Part shown: positions 9,862 to 21,185 of the stretch, piece by piece
Position numbering within the stretch: position 1 is the first letter of the stretch
Layout of the letters: each line of letters begins with the position of its first letter
Source of the DNA: Ascarosepion bandense
Lineage: Eukaryota; Mollusca; Cephalopoda; Sepiida; Sepiidae
Direction: 5' to 3'
NCBI GenBank assembly: GCA_037127315.1
Contig: JBBBDQ010001156.1
Location: forward strand, 2,827,001-2,891,000
DNA: 64,000 nucleotides
Translations under genes and position numbers: made by a program
The notes under the pieces: generated by a model
Database searches by the model: none
The model's input: the letters and a program-made list of their open reading frames with translations, nothing else
What the model was told of the DNA's origin: nothing

Positions 9862-12800
9862 AATTATTATTATGTCATTTTTCATCATATTTCGATTTTT
9901 GCTATGCTCACACTACCTAACAAGTCTGCGGGAAGACCTAAGCCAGGGCGTGTTGTGTTGTTAAGGCTCTATTTCATGTTTTTTCTATCTCCCCTAACAT
10001 CCTTAGCGTTACATAGACAAAGATCTCCTAAGTGTGTGGACTGTACTTAACAAGGCAATTTTTTGTATATCTCTTAAGCTGGGGTTTCCAGGGATTCTTT
10101 CAATGTGTTGTTTTGTTCTATTTTTTATCATTCCAAGTGCACCTACTATTAATGGCACGATTCTTGTTTAAAATTTCCACTTTTTTTTAAATTTCAATTT
10201 CTAGGTCCTTATACTTTGACAGTTTTTCGAATTCCTTGGTTGTTATTTACAATCCGCTGGACAAGCCATATCAATTATTAATTGATATAGCAAGTATTTT
10301 CTTTCTGGTTTTTAACAATAATGCCCGGCCTATTTACTTCAATTTTTTTGTCTGTGTAGATTGTGAAATCACATAGAATGGTGACATCTTCTATTTCTGT
10401 AACCGCTACTGGGTGATGTTCATACCAGAGTTTGTTTACATATTTTCCATAGTGTTTACACATTGTCCAATGCAAATATTGCCCCACTCTGTCGTGACGA
10501 TTTTTATATTCATTTGGGGCAAGTACAGAACATCCTGAGATTAGATGGTCTATTGTTTCTTTGTATTCATGACAGACCCTGCATTTTGGATTCACATTAT
10601 TATGCATAATATTTGCCTGAAAGTTCCTAGTGAAAAGTCTTTGTTCTTGCGCTGCAAGAATAAAGCCTTCAATCTCAACTTTAATCCAGATACATGTAAC
10701 TATCGATGAGTATTAACTTTATCAACATTGCTTTTATTGGCACGTTCTGGATATTGGCCATGCAAAGGTTTGTCTTGCCAGCGTTGTTTCATCTGTTCAA
10801 GGGCTTTATCCTTGGCTTTCATTTTAATATTTTTGACTCAATAGTTGGATCTTGGCTTCTGTTTGGCTTTTCTACAGAATCTACTAAATTTAAATCTTGT
10901 TTGTATTTCCTGCCTTCTTTTATTATTGAATATTTTTTCTTTCTGTTTTCATGTTGTTTGACTAATTGTATCATCCAGTTCTTGTCGTTTCTATGTATGT
11001 TAGTAAGCAAAAATTGTTGTCTTGTATGACAATTATAGGTGAATAAGACCTCTTCCACCTTCTTTACGGGTTATGTATAGACAGTCTACATCAGTTTTTG
11101 GGTGATGCACCTTATCTTTAGAAAGAAGCTTTCTTGTTTTAGAATCTATTCCCCTCATGTCGTTTATAGTCCAGTTCAAGATGTTGAAACTATATTGGAC
11201 CACTGGGATGGCAAGGTTATTAATGGCCATAATTCTGTTCTGAGAACTCAATTCAGTTTTTAATATCAGTCGTAGCCTTCTATATTACTCTTTACGCACT
11301 ATTTCTTGCATTTTTTTATGGTGAATGTTTTCACTCTCATTTACACCTCGGTATTTATAAGCTTCTTCTGGCTTTAAATCTTTTATTGCTACAGCTGGGT
11401 CTAAACTAATTGAGGATGTTTCTTGTAGCGATCCACGTAAAACTGTAGATTTAGCACATTTATTCAAATTGAATTTAATTCCAATGTCTTTCCTGAAGCA
11501 TTTTACAGTTTGCAGAAAACCTTCCAGCTCATTATCATTCTTAGCATACAACTTTATGCCATCCATGTAAAATAGATGGCTTATTTTCTTTTGAGCTATT
11601 TTATAACCACATTCTGTCTTATTAAGTTAACTGGTTAGTGCTATTAATGATATGCAGAATAGTAAGGTCGACAACGACTCACCTTGAAATATACCTCTTT
11701 TGATGTTTATTTCACCAGAGTTATAGGTTCCATTTATATGATTGAATTAGTGTTTTTTACCATATCGACATACATTGTTTGATGAAATTGATGTTTATGG
11801 ATGATACCTTGTATATATTTAAAGTCTTTAAAATCCAGAAATGTGGTACACTATCTAATGCCTTACGATAATCTATCCAGGCAGTACTAAGATTTTTCTT
11901 TGCATTGTAGCAGTTTTCCAGCATCAACCTGTTAATAAGTAATTGGTCTTTACATCCGTAACAGCCACGTTTGCACCTTTTTTGTTCAAGCGGTAGTGTG
12001 TCATTTTTTTCCAAGAAGAAATATGTCTGTTTAGCTAAAATACATGTTAATAGTTTGTATGTTGTCGGAAGACATGTAATTGGTCTGTAGTTTTTCGGGT
12101 TATTTGTGTCACTATTCTTGGGTAAAAGAAATGTAACTCCTTTGGTCATCTATGCAGGAATTTTAGTGGGATCGTTAACCATTTCTTGAAATTCTTTTTT
12201 ATGTGCTGCATTTGATTAATATAGCCAAAATTTATGAATTTTATCTATTCTTGGAAATTTCCAATTGTTTGCTTTTTTCAGTGCACATTTAACATTCTCT
12301 TCTGTGATTCCAGCCCATGTCTGTTCTGCTTTATTTTTCATTCGTTCTATCACTTGCGCAATCCAGTCTACTTCTTTGTTATGTTCTTTAGGGCAATCCA
12401 TATTTTTCCCATAACTGTATAACTTCTTCCATTTGGATGGGGGACTGTCACTTCAATTTTTTTTTACCTAATTCCCTCTAAAATCTCTTTGCATCCGCTT
12501 GATCTTTTCTCATAGCTTCTTATTCTTTGATCCTTCAGTTGTATTGTTTGCTTTATCTTTTCCTTAGTTGATAGGACTTCATTTTCATTTCTAATATTGT
12601 ATTTTCTTTCAGCTCTTCTACCTTTTCTAGTTTTTACATTTATTCCTCTTGTCAGTTCATCGAGTACTGATAATTCACTTCTAAGTTCGATTTCTTTTTT
12701 TCTTTTTATTTTCCAAGGTGGATCTTCATGTCTGCGAGAGTGCCTTGTTTTTAATTTGATGTTCAATGTTTTTGTTGCTGCTATTGCTGATGCATATATT

Positions 12801-12947
12801 GCTTCATTGAGATTTGTATGAATGTCTTCATCCAAGTTTAATTTCAGTGCTGCATTGTAGAGTTTAATAGTTCGGAGGTTATGTTTTGTTGGTTGTAATT
12901 TTGGGAGCTGTTCTCGTTCCTCCATTGTAATATTTTGTCTTTGACTT
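9862..12947 (-). pseudogene. Dong/R4-type non-LTR retrotransposon, near-complete but broken ORF
   Basis: Read on the minus strand in order: MEEREQLPKLQPTKHNL (12925); ITEENVKCALKKANNWKFP (about 12300); the RT block LLPKNSDTNNPKNYRPITCL, KDQLLINRLMLENC and AWIDYRKALDSVPH (motif A); MDGIKLYAKN (motif C, 11560); IMAINNLAIPVVQYS; then CCHC zinc finger CRVCHEYKETIDHLISGC and the restriction-like endonuclease block NRHDRVGQYLHW, VNRPGIIV (10278-10607). This architecture is that of early-branching LINEs with a C-terminal REL endonuclease (R2, R4, Dong, Rex6). Frameshifts separate all blocks. Two catalytic residues are lost: RT motif C reads MDG rather than MDD, and the nuclease RPD reads RPG. The 3' end runs to an ATT/AAT tail at about 9862-9870. 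It is 5'-truncated at about 12947 next to a (TAA)n array. Confidence 0.8.
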
Positions 12948-12979
12948 AGATCATTATTATTATTATTATTATTAGATTA
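12948..12979. repeat. (ATT)n array between two Dong-like segments
   Basis: Short (ATT)n with one interruption. On the minus strand it is a (TAA)n tract joining the 3' side of the upstream segment to the 5' side of the downstream one. Confidence 0.95.
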
Positions 12980-14350
12980 TTATTATTCTTTTTTTCTTTT
13001 TATTTTCCAAGGTGGATCTTCATGCCTGCGAGAGTACCTTGTTTTTAATTTGATGTTCAATGTTTTGTTGCTGCTATTGCTGATGCATATATTGCTTCAT
13101 TGAGATTTATATGAGGGTCTTCTTCATCTGAAATTAATCTGAGTGATGCATTGTAGAGCTTAATGGTTTCGAGGTTATGTTTTGTTGGTTATAATTTTGG
13201 GAGTTGTTCTCGTTCCTCCATTGCAATATTTTGTATCTGACTTATATGGTTCTTGATTTCTTCCTTGCCTCTTGTATACTGTTCATGTTTTCCGTAAAAT
13301 AATTCTGTTCAATGTGTTCTGAACTCGTTTCATTGTCGTCATGTAACTGAATCAGATCACACTTTTCCAGCACTTCTAAACTTACAGCATTAACTTCACA
13401 GTGATTTGTGTGTATCACGGTTTCTATATTAAGACCTGTGGCTTATTTGATGTTTCTACTTTTTATTTCTGATTCCGGTTCCCTTTCATATTTTGTTGAT
13501 TCGACTATTCAGGTTGAAATTCTTTTTATCTCATTAATTTCAGCCTCTGCTAATCGGTTATTTTGCATGATGTATCTTAGTATATTGGTTAATTTATTTT
13601 CGTCAATGTACTTTCTATTTGTTTGTCCAACCTTTTTGGCGAGTGATGATTTTGAGGTTTGAGTAACGCTTCATGAAATGCACTCATAACGACTTTGTAC
13701 TTCTCACGAGACCATTTTATTTTTTATTGCTTTAAATATAAGGTCATAGATCAAGCTGGAAAATTTTCAGGCCATCCTTAGGATTATCCTGGTTGTGGGG
13801 ACCTGAAGATTCAATCTTTGTGTAGGAGTTTGTTCCTATAGCAGATTTTTCGACCTCAGGTATGTTCCCTCATGAAGGAGTTGCTCCCTGTTTATCCACT
13901 GGAAGGGCCATACTGGCCTTTTTATTTCTATTTGTAATTCTCATATTTTCCCACGAATGACGCACGGGTGCAAAGATCTACCCAAAGTTACCCGGTACGT
14001 TGGGTAACGGTCTTTTCCAAACAGGGTTCCGAAGCCTGTAGAGGATCGTTTGTGACCTCATAACGCAGTAGCCATTTACTCCTCGGCACGATTAACACCT
14101 TCAGCTGCGGCTTTTTGTTCGGAGTTTTCATTCTCCTAAATGGGTTGCCAAGCGACAGCTGACAGAGACGCGAATGAAATTTAAAGAGAAAGGTGCTGGT
14201 TAAAAAAATGGAGGTGTAGCAGCCGCTCAATGAAACAAAACATGACTACACTAGAGTATTTTGTTAAATAAAATTGTTGCTACCATCACTAGTCTTTGTA
14301 ACATAAATAATTGTTAAAAAAAAATTAATGGAAAGAAAAAGTTGACATAC

Positions 14351-14351
<1 letters not shown>
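12980..14351 (-). pseudogene. Dong/R4-type retrotransposon, 5' portion with N-terminal region
   Basis: The minus strand begins right after a (TAA)n array at 14350, suggesting the true 5' end. Frames include RRMKTPNKKPQLKVL and RSKWLLRYEV (13988-14230), then KWSREKYKVVMSAFHEAL and NNRLAEAEINEIKR, then the same LYNAA...HEDPPWK block as in the neighbour. It stops at about 12980. The last 250 bp (12980-13240) duplicate 12690-12935 at high but imperfect identity, so this is a separate copy or a jump product and not one continuous ORF. No catalytic RT domain is present. Confidence 0.65.

Positions 14352-14394
<43 letters not shown>
14350..14394. repeat. (ATT)n array
   Basis: Pure trinucleotide run separating the Dong-like 5' end from one end of the Penelope-like element. 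Confidence 0.95.
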
Positions 14395-14397
<3 letters not shown>

Positions 14398-15465
14398 CAT
14401 ACAGCAACTCAATAGCTGTAATGTTCGGTGTTAAATCGTCATGATCAGGCAGTTAAATTAGGTCAATTTATTTTGTAATATATACATAAGGAAATTTAAA
14501 AATATAAAAAGAATAAAAATAAAAAAAGATATAAGAAGAAAGAGTTCAGCCAATTAGATGAATTAAGTGGGATGCTGGGTTCTGAAATTTTAAATAATAG
14601 TGTGTGTACGACTCAATAGACAGTAGTGTTTCAACGTTTTATCACGAAAACCCATACATATCAAAAGATTTAAACTTGAAAAAGAGAAAAATAAATAAAA
14701 AGGAAAAAAAAATACAAGATAGAAGAGGAAGAATAGGTAAAGACTACTAAAGAAAATGTCAAAAGTTGAAACAGATAAAAAATGAAATAAAATAAATAAA
14801 AAAAAAATAAAATCAAAACCGACAGAAAAGAAACAAATTATTATTTAAAAAAATCAAATGTTAAAATATAGTTTTAAGGGGATTTCTTTTTAAGTACAAA
14901 TAAAAGAATAATAGTAATTTTAAAAATTGCCACTTTAATAAGCTAATTTTTTAAGTTATCAAACGAGCAGATAGTGAAAATATTAGGTTAAATTTGAAAT
15001 AATTTCAGATATATTTAAGGTTATGGAAGAGTCTGTAGTTACAAAAAAAGCGATTTCATTATCCTCGTTCAATCAGTTAGTTTTGGAGAATTTTATTATA
15101 TGGATTTTTCTTGTAAGCAAAGGAAACATATTTCATGTAACTGCTTACAGGTTCTAGCTTTAGTTAATATTTTCCATTTAACTCTAGGAGTTTATTTGCA
15201 TATATCAATTGCCAGTAGTATTTAAAAGTAGAATTATTGTATGCTTTATTATTGAAAGACATGTTATGTTGGTAAAATCGAGACTTAAAATTATTCTTAG
15301 TAATCCGATATAATTTAAGGTAAGATTAGGATTTTCATTAGTACAGTTAGTAGTATACAATACAATCTGTAAGGTATTTACTTTGCACAGGACATATTGT
15401 TTATGACAATTGCAGAAACTGGTGTTATTATCATTATTTATGGTTCGTTGATATAATTAATATCA

Positions 15466-15816
15466 TAGACTAAACTATCGCCCGGTTCACACTCCACCCT
15501 CGTCTATTGAACAGGTGAAGAGGCTCATCCCTTGTTTCCTGTTTAGGATGTGGTTTCCGGTTTTTTTCTTTTCCAGTCTTTTCATTTTTTTTTTTATTTA
15601 TTTATTTTATTTTTTTCAATTGGAGTAGATAGACTAAACTATCGCCCGGTTCACACTCCACCCACGTCTATTGAACAGGTGAAGAGGCTCATCCCTTGTT
15701 TCCTGTTTAGGATGTTGTTTCCGGTTTTCTCTTTTCCAATCTTTTCACTCTTACGTAGCCCCCTGCGCATCAGTGGCGTTTTCGCCTTGCTTGGGGTGAT
15801 ATGATTAAAAAAAAAA
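15466..15816 (+). repeat. C repeat, two tandem units
   Basis: Two units beginning ACTAAACTATCGCCCGGTTC. The second ends with CCCCTGCGCATCAGTGGCG and CTTGGGGTGATATGATTAAA. Inserted in the Penelope-like element between its linker and its nuclease domain. Confidence 0.85.
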
Positions 15817-16185
15817 TAATAATATTGCTTTAGAATTTCATTATTGTGTTTTTTATTGTTATCAGTGCAGCTATAACTAAGTTTCCGTGTAATGTCATTA
15901 AAAGATTTGCTAAGGAAATTATTAGTTGGGAAGTGTTGTAAACTAGATTAAAGAATTTATTGCCTAACATGATACCAACCATTTGGTTAAATAGTTTGTG
16001 TGTACCGAATGACTTTCCTATTATGTTTGATATTATGATTAATCTATTTATGATATCTAATACCCTTGCAATTATAGCCGCTGTTTTTAGGATGGTATTA
16101 TAGTAATGACTATGCTAATAGAAAAAGTCTTCAACTGAGGAATTATTTTTAATTCTGTGTTCAACTGAATGTGGTATATGTTTAA

Positions 16186-16367
16186 CTAGCAGTATTGCCC
16201 GGCGTTGCTCGGGTGTAATGAAAGCTTTAAAACTAATTCATGGTCCTGGAGCTCAGACTCAACCTAAAGAATATTTGTGAAGTTTAGTGAGAATCAGAAA
16301 AAAATTGTGGATTTGTATAAAGGCCATACAAACAGATAAACAGACACACACACACACAAACCTCTTG

Positions 16368-16422
<55 letters not shown>

Positions 16423-16677
16423 CAGTTTTCTGCACTATTGTAAGAACTGCAACCGTGGAACTTCTGAATATCGTTTCTTATGTCGTTGACTATGAGTGTA
16501 TCAAATTTGATTAAAATCGGACCACTCTTTCTATAACTCGATTTTTTTCGATTTTCTATATTTATCGGGGGTACCTCGACACAAAACCTAGCTAAGAAAA
16601 CTCGTAGACGTTTATAGTACAACTGTGTAAATTTTCAAGAAAATCGGTTCAGCCCTTTCGGAGTCTATAGGTAACGG

Positions 16678-16727
<50 letters not shown>

Positions 16728-16756
16728 ACAAAGTTCCATTTATAAATAAGTTTAGA
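16186..16756 (-). mobile_element. Non-autonomous Helitron, subfamily 1
   Basis: On the minus strand it begins TCTAAACTTATTTATAAATG after a host A and ends with CAACGCCGGGCAATACTGCTAG before a host T. These are Helitron hallmarks: 5' TC, 3' CTAG, a GC-rich hairpin about 11 nt before the end, insertion between A and T, no target duplication. No Rep/helicase coding. Carries (TA)n at 16374-16418 and (CA)n at 16681-16724. Confidence 0.85.
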
Positions 16757-16878
16757 TAATGATAGTGATTGATTATGCTTTACATATAGTAAGTATTATT
16801 AACTAATCGATTTTACTGCCTGATAACGATGTTTTAACACCGAAACTTTTTAGCTGTTGAGTTGCAGTATGCTATATA

Positions 16879-16879
<1 letters not shown>

Positions 16880-16934
<55 letters not shown>
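16880..16934. repeat. (AAT)n array
   Basis: Pure run between the second inverted end of the Penelope-like element and the 5' end of a Dong-like copy. Confidence 0.95.
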
Positions 16935-16935
<1 letters not shown>

Positions 16936-17999
16936 TAGTTAAACAACATGAAAAAAAAGTAAATTTATTCAATAATGAAAGAAGGCAGAAAATACAAACA
17001 AAATTTAAATTTAGTAGATTCCATACAAAAGCAAAACAGAAGCCAAGAACCAACTATTGAATCAAAAATATTAAAATGAAAGCCAAGGATAAAAGAACAG
17101 ATGAAACAACCTCTGCATGGCAATATTCAGAACGCGCTAATAAATCCAGTGTTGATAAAGTTAATACTCATCGATGGTTACGTGCATCTGGATTAAAGTC
17201 TAAGATTGAAGGTTTTATTCTTGCAGCGCAAGAACAAAGACTTTTCACTAGGAACTTTCAGGCAAATATTATACATAATAATGTGGATCCAAAATGCAGG
17301 TTCTGTGATAAATATCAAGAAACAATATATCATCTACTCTCAGTATTTTCTGTACTTGCCTCAAATGAATTTAAAAATCGTCACGACAGAGTGGGGCAAT
17401 ATTTGCATTGGACAATGTGTAAACACTATGGAAAATATGTAAACAAACTCTGGTATGAACATCACTCAGCACCGGTTACACAAATAGAAGATGTCACCAT
17501 TCTATGGGATTTCACAATCTACACAGACAGAAAAATGGAAGCAAATAGGCCGGACATTAATGTTAAAAACCAGAAAGATAAAAAACTTAATTGATATGGC
17601 TTGTCCAGCGGATTGTAACATAACACCCAAGGAATTCGAAAAACTGTCAAAGTATAAGGACCTAGAAATTGAAATATAAAAAAATGTGGAAATTTTAAAC
17701 AAGAATCGTGCTAGTGATAGTAGGTGCACTTGGAATGATAAAAAATGGAACAAAACAACACATTAAAAGAATCCCTGGAAACCCCAGCTTAAGAGATATA
17801 CAAAAAATTGTCTTGTTAAGTACAGCCCACACACTTAGGAGAACTTTGTCTATGTAACGCTAAGGATGTTAGGGGAGATAAAAAAAAAAAACATGAAATA
17901 GAGCCATAACAACACGCCACGACCTGCCTTAGTTCTTCCTGCATACTTTGCAGGTTGTGCGACCATAGCAGAAATCAAAATATCATGGAAAATAACAGC

Positions 18000-18000
<1 letters not shown>
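16935..18000 (+). pseudogene. Dong/R4-type retrotransposon, C-terminal part, copy 2
   Basis: 5'-truncated within the post-RT region (LVKQHEKKVNLF..., SANYL-like ANKSSVDKVNTHRWLRASGLK), then CRFCDKYQETIYHLLS, NRHDRVGQYLHWTMCKHYGK, VTILWDFTIYTDRK, ANRPDI and a frame change to DMACPADCNI. The zinc-finger last Cys is lost (SVFS in place of SGCS). The 3' UTR ends in ATAATAATA at 18000. Confidence 0.8.

Positions 18001-18054
<54 letters not shown>
18000..18054. repeat. (ATA)n array
   Basis: Pure trinucleotide run serving as 3' tail of copy 2 and left boundary of copy 3. Confidence 0.95.
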
Positions 18055-18055
<1 letters not shown>

Positions 18056-18859
18056 GTCCGAAACTGAAGGCTTTATTCTTGCAGCACAAGACCAAAGTCT
18101 TTTCACGAGATACTTTCAGGCAAATATTATGCATAATAATATGGATCCAAAATGCAGGTTTTGTGATAAACACCAAGAAACAATAGAGCACCTAATCTCA
18201 GGCTGTTCTGTGCTTGCCCCAAACGAATATAAAAATCGCCACGATAGAGTTGGGCAATATTTACATTGGGCAATGTGCAAACATTATGGAAAAGCTGTAA
18301 ACAAACACTGGTATGAACATCATCCAGCACCGGTTACAGAAATAGAAGATGTAACCATTCTATGGGATTACACCATCTACATAGACAGAAAAATTGAAGC
18401 AAACAGGCCAGACATTATTGTTAAAAACCAGAAGGAGAAAACTTGTCTATTAATTGATATGGCTTGTCCAGCGGATTGTAACATAGCAATCAAGGAATTT
18501 GAAAAACTGTCAAAATATAAAGACCTGGAAATTGAAATAGAAAAAATGAGGAAATTGAGAACAAGAGTTGTGCCAGTGATAGTAGGTGCACTTGGAATGA
18601 TAAAAAATGGAACAAAACAACACATTGAAAGAATCCCTGGAAACCCCAGCTTAAGAGATATACAAAAAATTACAGCCCACACACTAAGGAAAACTTTATC
18701 TATGTAATGCTGGGGATGATAGGGAAGATAGAAAAACATGAACTGAAGCCATAACAACACGCCACTACCTGCCTTAGGTCTCCCCGCAGACTTGGTTGGT
18801 AGTGAGACCAAAGCAGAAATCGAAATATGATGAAAAATGACATAATAATAATAATAATC
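18055..18859 (+). pseudogene. Dong/R4-type retrotransposon, intact endonuclease domain, copy 3
   Basis: One uninterrupted frame (17955-18707, reading through the ATA array as poly-Ile) covers the C-terminus: ETEGFILAAQDQSLFTRYF, CCHC finger CRFCDKHQETIEHLISGC, NRHDRVGQYLHW, ILWDYTIYIDRK, ANRPDIIVKN, LLIDMACPADCN, KYKDLEIEIEKM, VVPVIVGALGMI, HTLRKTLSM, stop at 18707. All presumed REL nuclease residues (RPD, D, K/KY) are kept, unlike copies 1 and 2. The 3' UTR ends GACATAATAATAATAATC. RT is missing because of 5' truncation, so it is not autonomous. It is the youngest-looking copy. Confidence 0.85.
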
Positions 18860-18939
18860 ATATATTTATGCTCTACTTTTGTATTGAGCGCTTTTTAAAA
18901 AGTAAATATCTAACTGTGCAATGTACGTCTATTAGTAAG

Positions 18940-19750
18940 CATTGTTATATATATATATATACATATATTTGTGTATTTATTCAGCGAATTTTCTTTTAAA
19001 CATGTCAAATTAAATAAATTGCAAACAATATGTTTGCTTAATTTTAATAGAATCCGTTGATACTCACAGATAATCTTTCGCGTATTACAATCAAAAGATG
19101 TCAGAAATGAACTGCAATGTTTACAGATGTTATTTTCATTCATTTCTCAAAATACCCAAGTATTTTCAATCTCTTTCTGAGGTCATCTTCAGGGGTGTGA
19201 GTTATGGTAACAAGTGTAACCGGATTCTACGATAAGAAAACAACAAAAGCAAACTACAAATTTTCGAGGCAATATTCATTAAAACACTTTAACCGTCAAT
19301 TAATAGAATCAGCTACGAATACTGTAGTAATGTTCTAAAATGTTTGTAATAAAAACAATTTTTTAATGTTTTAACACGTGCATGACCATGACATTACAAC
19401 ATAAAAAAAAAGTTTATTTTGTATAATTTTCACGTTCTAATGAACGCTAACAATTTGTCAACCGTCATATATGAAGTAGAAAAATGTACAGTAATTTTTG
19501 CCAAAACAGTTTTTTGTTTACTTCTTACCATAAGTCATACCTCTGAAGATGACCTTGGCAAGAGGTTGAAAGTACTTGGGTACCTTAAGAAATGAATGAA
19601 AATAACATCTGTCAACCTTACAGCTCATTTCCGACATCACTTGTTTGTAGTACGCGAAAGATTATCCGTGAGTATCAACGGATTTTATTAAAAATAAGCA
19701 CACACATCGTTTGCAATTTATTTCATCTGACATATATATATATATATATT
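18940..19750. mobile_element. Foldback/TIR element with about 215-bp arms
   Basis: 18999-19217 is the reverse complement (with mismatches) of 19519-19732; spacer about 300 bp. TA arrays cap both sides (18945-18961, 19733-19750). Because the arms mirror each other, a similar peptide frame (MNENNIC..., KII.EYQRILLK) appears on the minus strand in the left arm and on the plus strand in the right. It has no recognisable transposase. The inner arm ends contain CTGAAGAT...GAAA. Confidence 0.85.
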
Positions 19751-19789
19751 AAGCCAACCTTTCTATTGCTTTAAGCGTTATTATTCTCT

Positions 19790-20265
19790 AATTTCGCATA
19801 TTTTGCTTAATAATTCTTTCGATTATAAACCTGCTGTGTATTTCCTTTTCTGTTTTAACTGTTATATCTGCCTATAAAGCTATTGCCGGGTCTTCGTTAT
19901 TTTTTTGTTTTTTTGTTTTTTGTTTTTTTATTTCTTTCTTCGAGTATATCTTTACAAAAATATCAGTTTATCCGGTTTTCTCTTTAGATTTTTCCGTCAA
20001 CTTTTTCTCCTTCATCTTGAGGCAGACGAAATATTTTCGCTCAACCTCCTGTTGATCGTTCATTTGTCTTCCCACCCAACATTTCTCTGCTCCTCATTTA
20101 CAAAGATCCCTACACATGAAAAATATGATATGATATCATAATGCCATTATAAGACGTCAATTTAATAAAATGGCGATCTTCATACTCTCTGTTCATCTAT
20201 TCATATCGTAAAGTGCTTCTAATTAGTATAGAATTCATAGTGAATCTAACAAGAACTATTTAGAA
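19790..20265. other. Unassigned T-rich stretch
   Basis: Contains a TTTTTTG-rich patch at 19900-19930 and nothing else recognised. Confidence 0.4.
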
Positions 20266-20872
20266 CAGAAGTTCTTAATATGGTTTCCATGGATTCTCGG
20301 GGGGTGTCCATGGACACGTTTTAGGGGGTCCCTGAGTACCAAATAGAAATTAACATTTATATTAACTATACAGGCTTTGTCACAACAGTTTCTATTGGAA
20401 ACGATTAAAAGATAATTCATACTGGCAATGCCAGACAAAATGCAATCAGCCATTACTTATTGTGCCGAATGCGAGACGTCTCGTGACTTACTGTTGGTCC
20501 ATGTGTATCATTTAAATTCTTTTCATCATTCTCGGAAGCTCGCCATCTTTTCAGTCGAAGAAAAAGTACTAGTTTTCATTTTTTTTACGGTTTATCACGG
20601 CTTGATTATATGCTCATATTATGGTTAGGATTAATTGTCCATAATTTCTTCCAAGCGGGTCCGGATAAAAACTGATGTGTGTGCGCAGTGTTCACGAGGG
20701 TGCAAGACGGAGAAATGCAGTTGTGAAAGACCAGTCAGTCTGTAAGTAACAATTTGTCTGTTTATTTGTTTATAAAGGGCTAGATCTTATAGGGTCTGTG
20801 TCTCAGAGGGTCGTGACTAATGAAATCTCTGACTAAAGGGGCCAGTGACGGATAAATTATTAAGAACCACTG
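20266..20872. mobile_element. hAT-like non-autonomous element
   Basis: Ends CAGAAGTTCTTAATA and, on the other strand, CAGTGGTTCTTAATAATTTA: imperfect inverted ends of the hAT CAGxGGTTCTTAA type. The flanking octamers ATTTAGAA and GATTAGAC match at 5 of 8 positions, a decayed 8-bp target duplication. The interior has no transposase. Confidence 0.55.
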
Positions 20873-21185
20873 GATTAGACAAGTCCCTATTAATAACCAT
20901 AAAGGAAAAATTGAAGCAAACAATAAAGCCTGAAAAATATTCGAGATGTCACGGAACCAGTTATACATGTTTGTTTGTTTGGTTTTTAATCATTTCAGCC
21001 AACGTAAGGTGATAAAAGACACTAATATTCAGGGATTTACTAAAAGTAAGAGAAACAAAAGAACAAAAGAAAATGATTAAAATAGACAAAAAGTGATGAT
21101 TGCCATTGCTTTTCAAATTTTAATATCATAGGTGACAAGAAAGCAGTAAGATAGAATAGAGACCAGCAATTAAGATTATCAACTT
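20873..21185. other. Unassigned sequence
   Basis: No feature recognised before the RTE fragment. Confidence 0.4.

Larger units (their letters stand above)
14395..16880 (-). pseudogene. Penelope-like retroelement remnant with GIY-YIG endonuclease, interrupted twice
   Basis: On the minus strand, with frameshifts: a decayed KKFFNLVYKHFP-like segment (about 15930-15970), LSYSCTDNNKKHNNEIL (15828-15890), then after an inserted C repeat FCNCHKQYVLC (about 15390-15420), NENPNLTLNYIG (YIG at 15304-15312), FKSRFYQHNMSFNNKAY (15250-15291), KWKILTKAR (15150-15180) and CFLCLQEKS (15106-15130). This order is that of the linker, CxC region and C-terminal GIY-YIG nuclease of Penelope-like elements. The catalytic Arg of SRFYQH is kept; the usual Glu after the NxT position is replaced (STFKYYW). 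The RT core is absent. The ends 14395-14465 and 16795-16880 are inverted copies of each other, each abutting a TAA array. Insertions: C repeats 15466-15816 and Helitron 16186-16756. Confidence 0.7.

Noticed and set aside
17955..18055. Poly-isoleucine N-terminal domain of the Dong-like frame
   Set aside because: It is the (ATA)n target array read in frame, not part of the protein.
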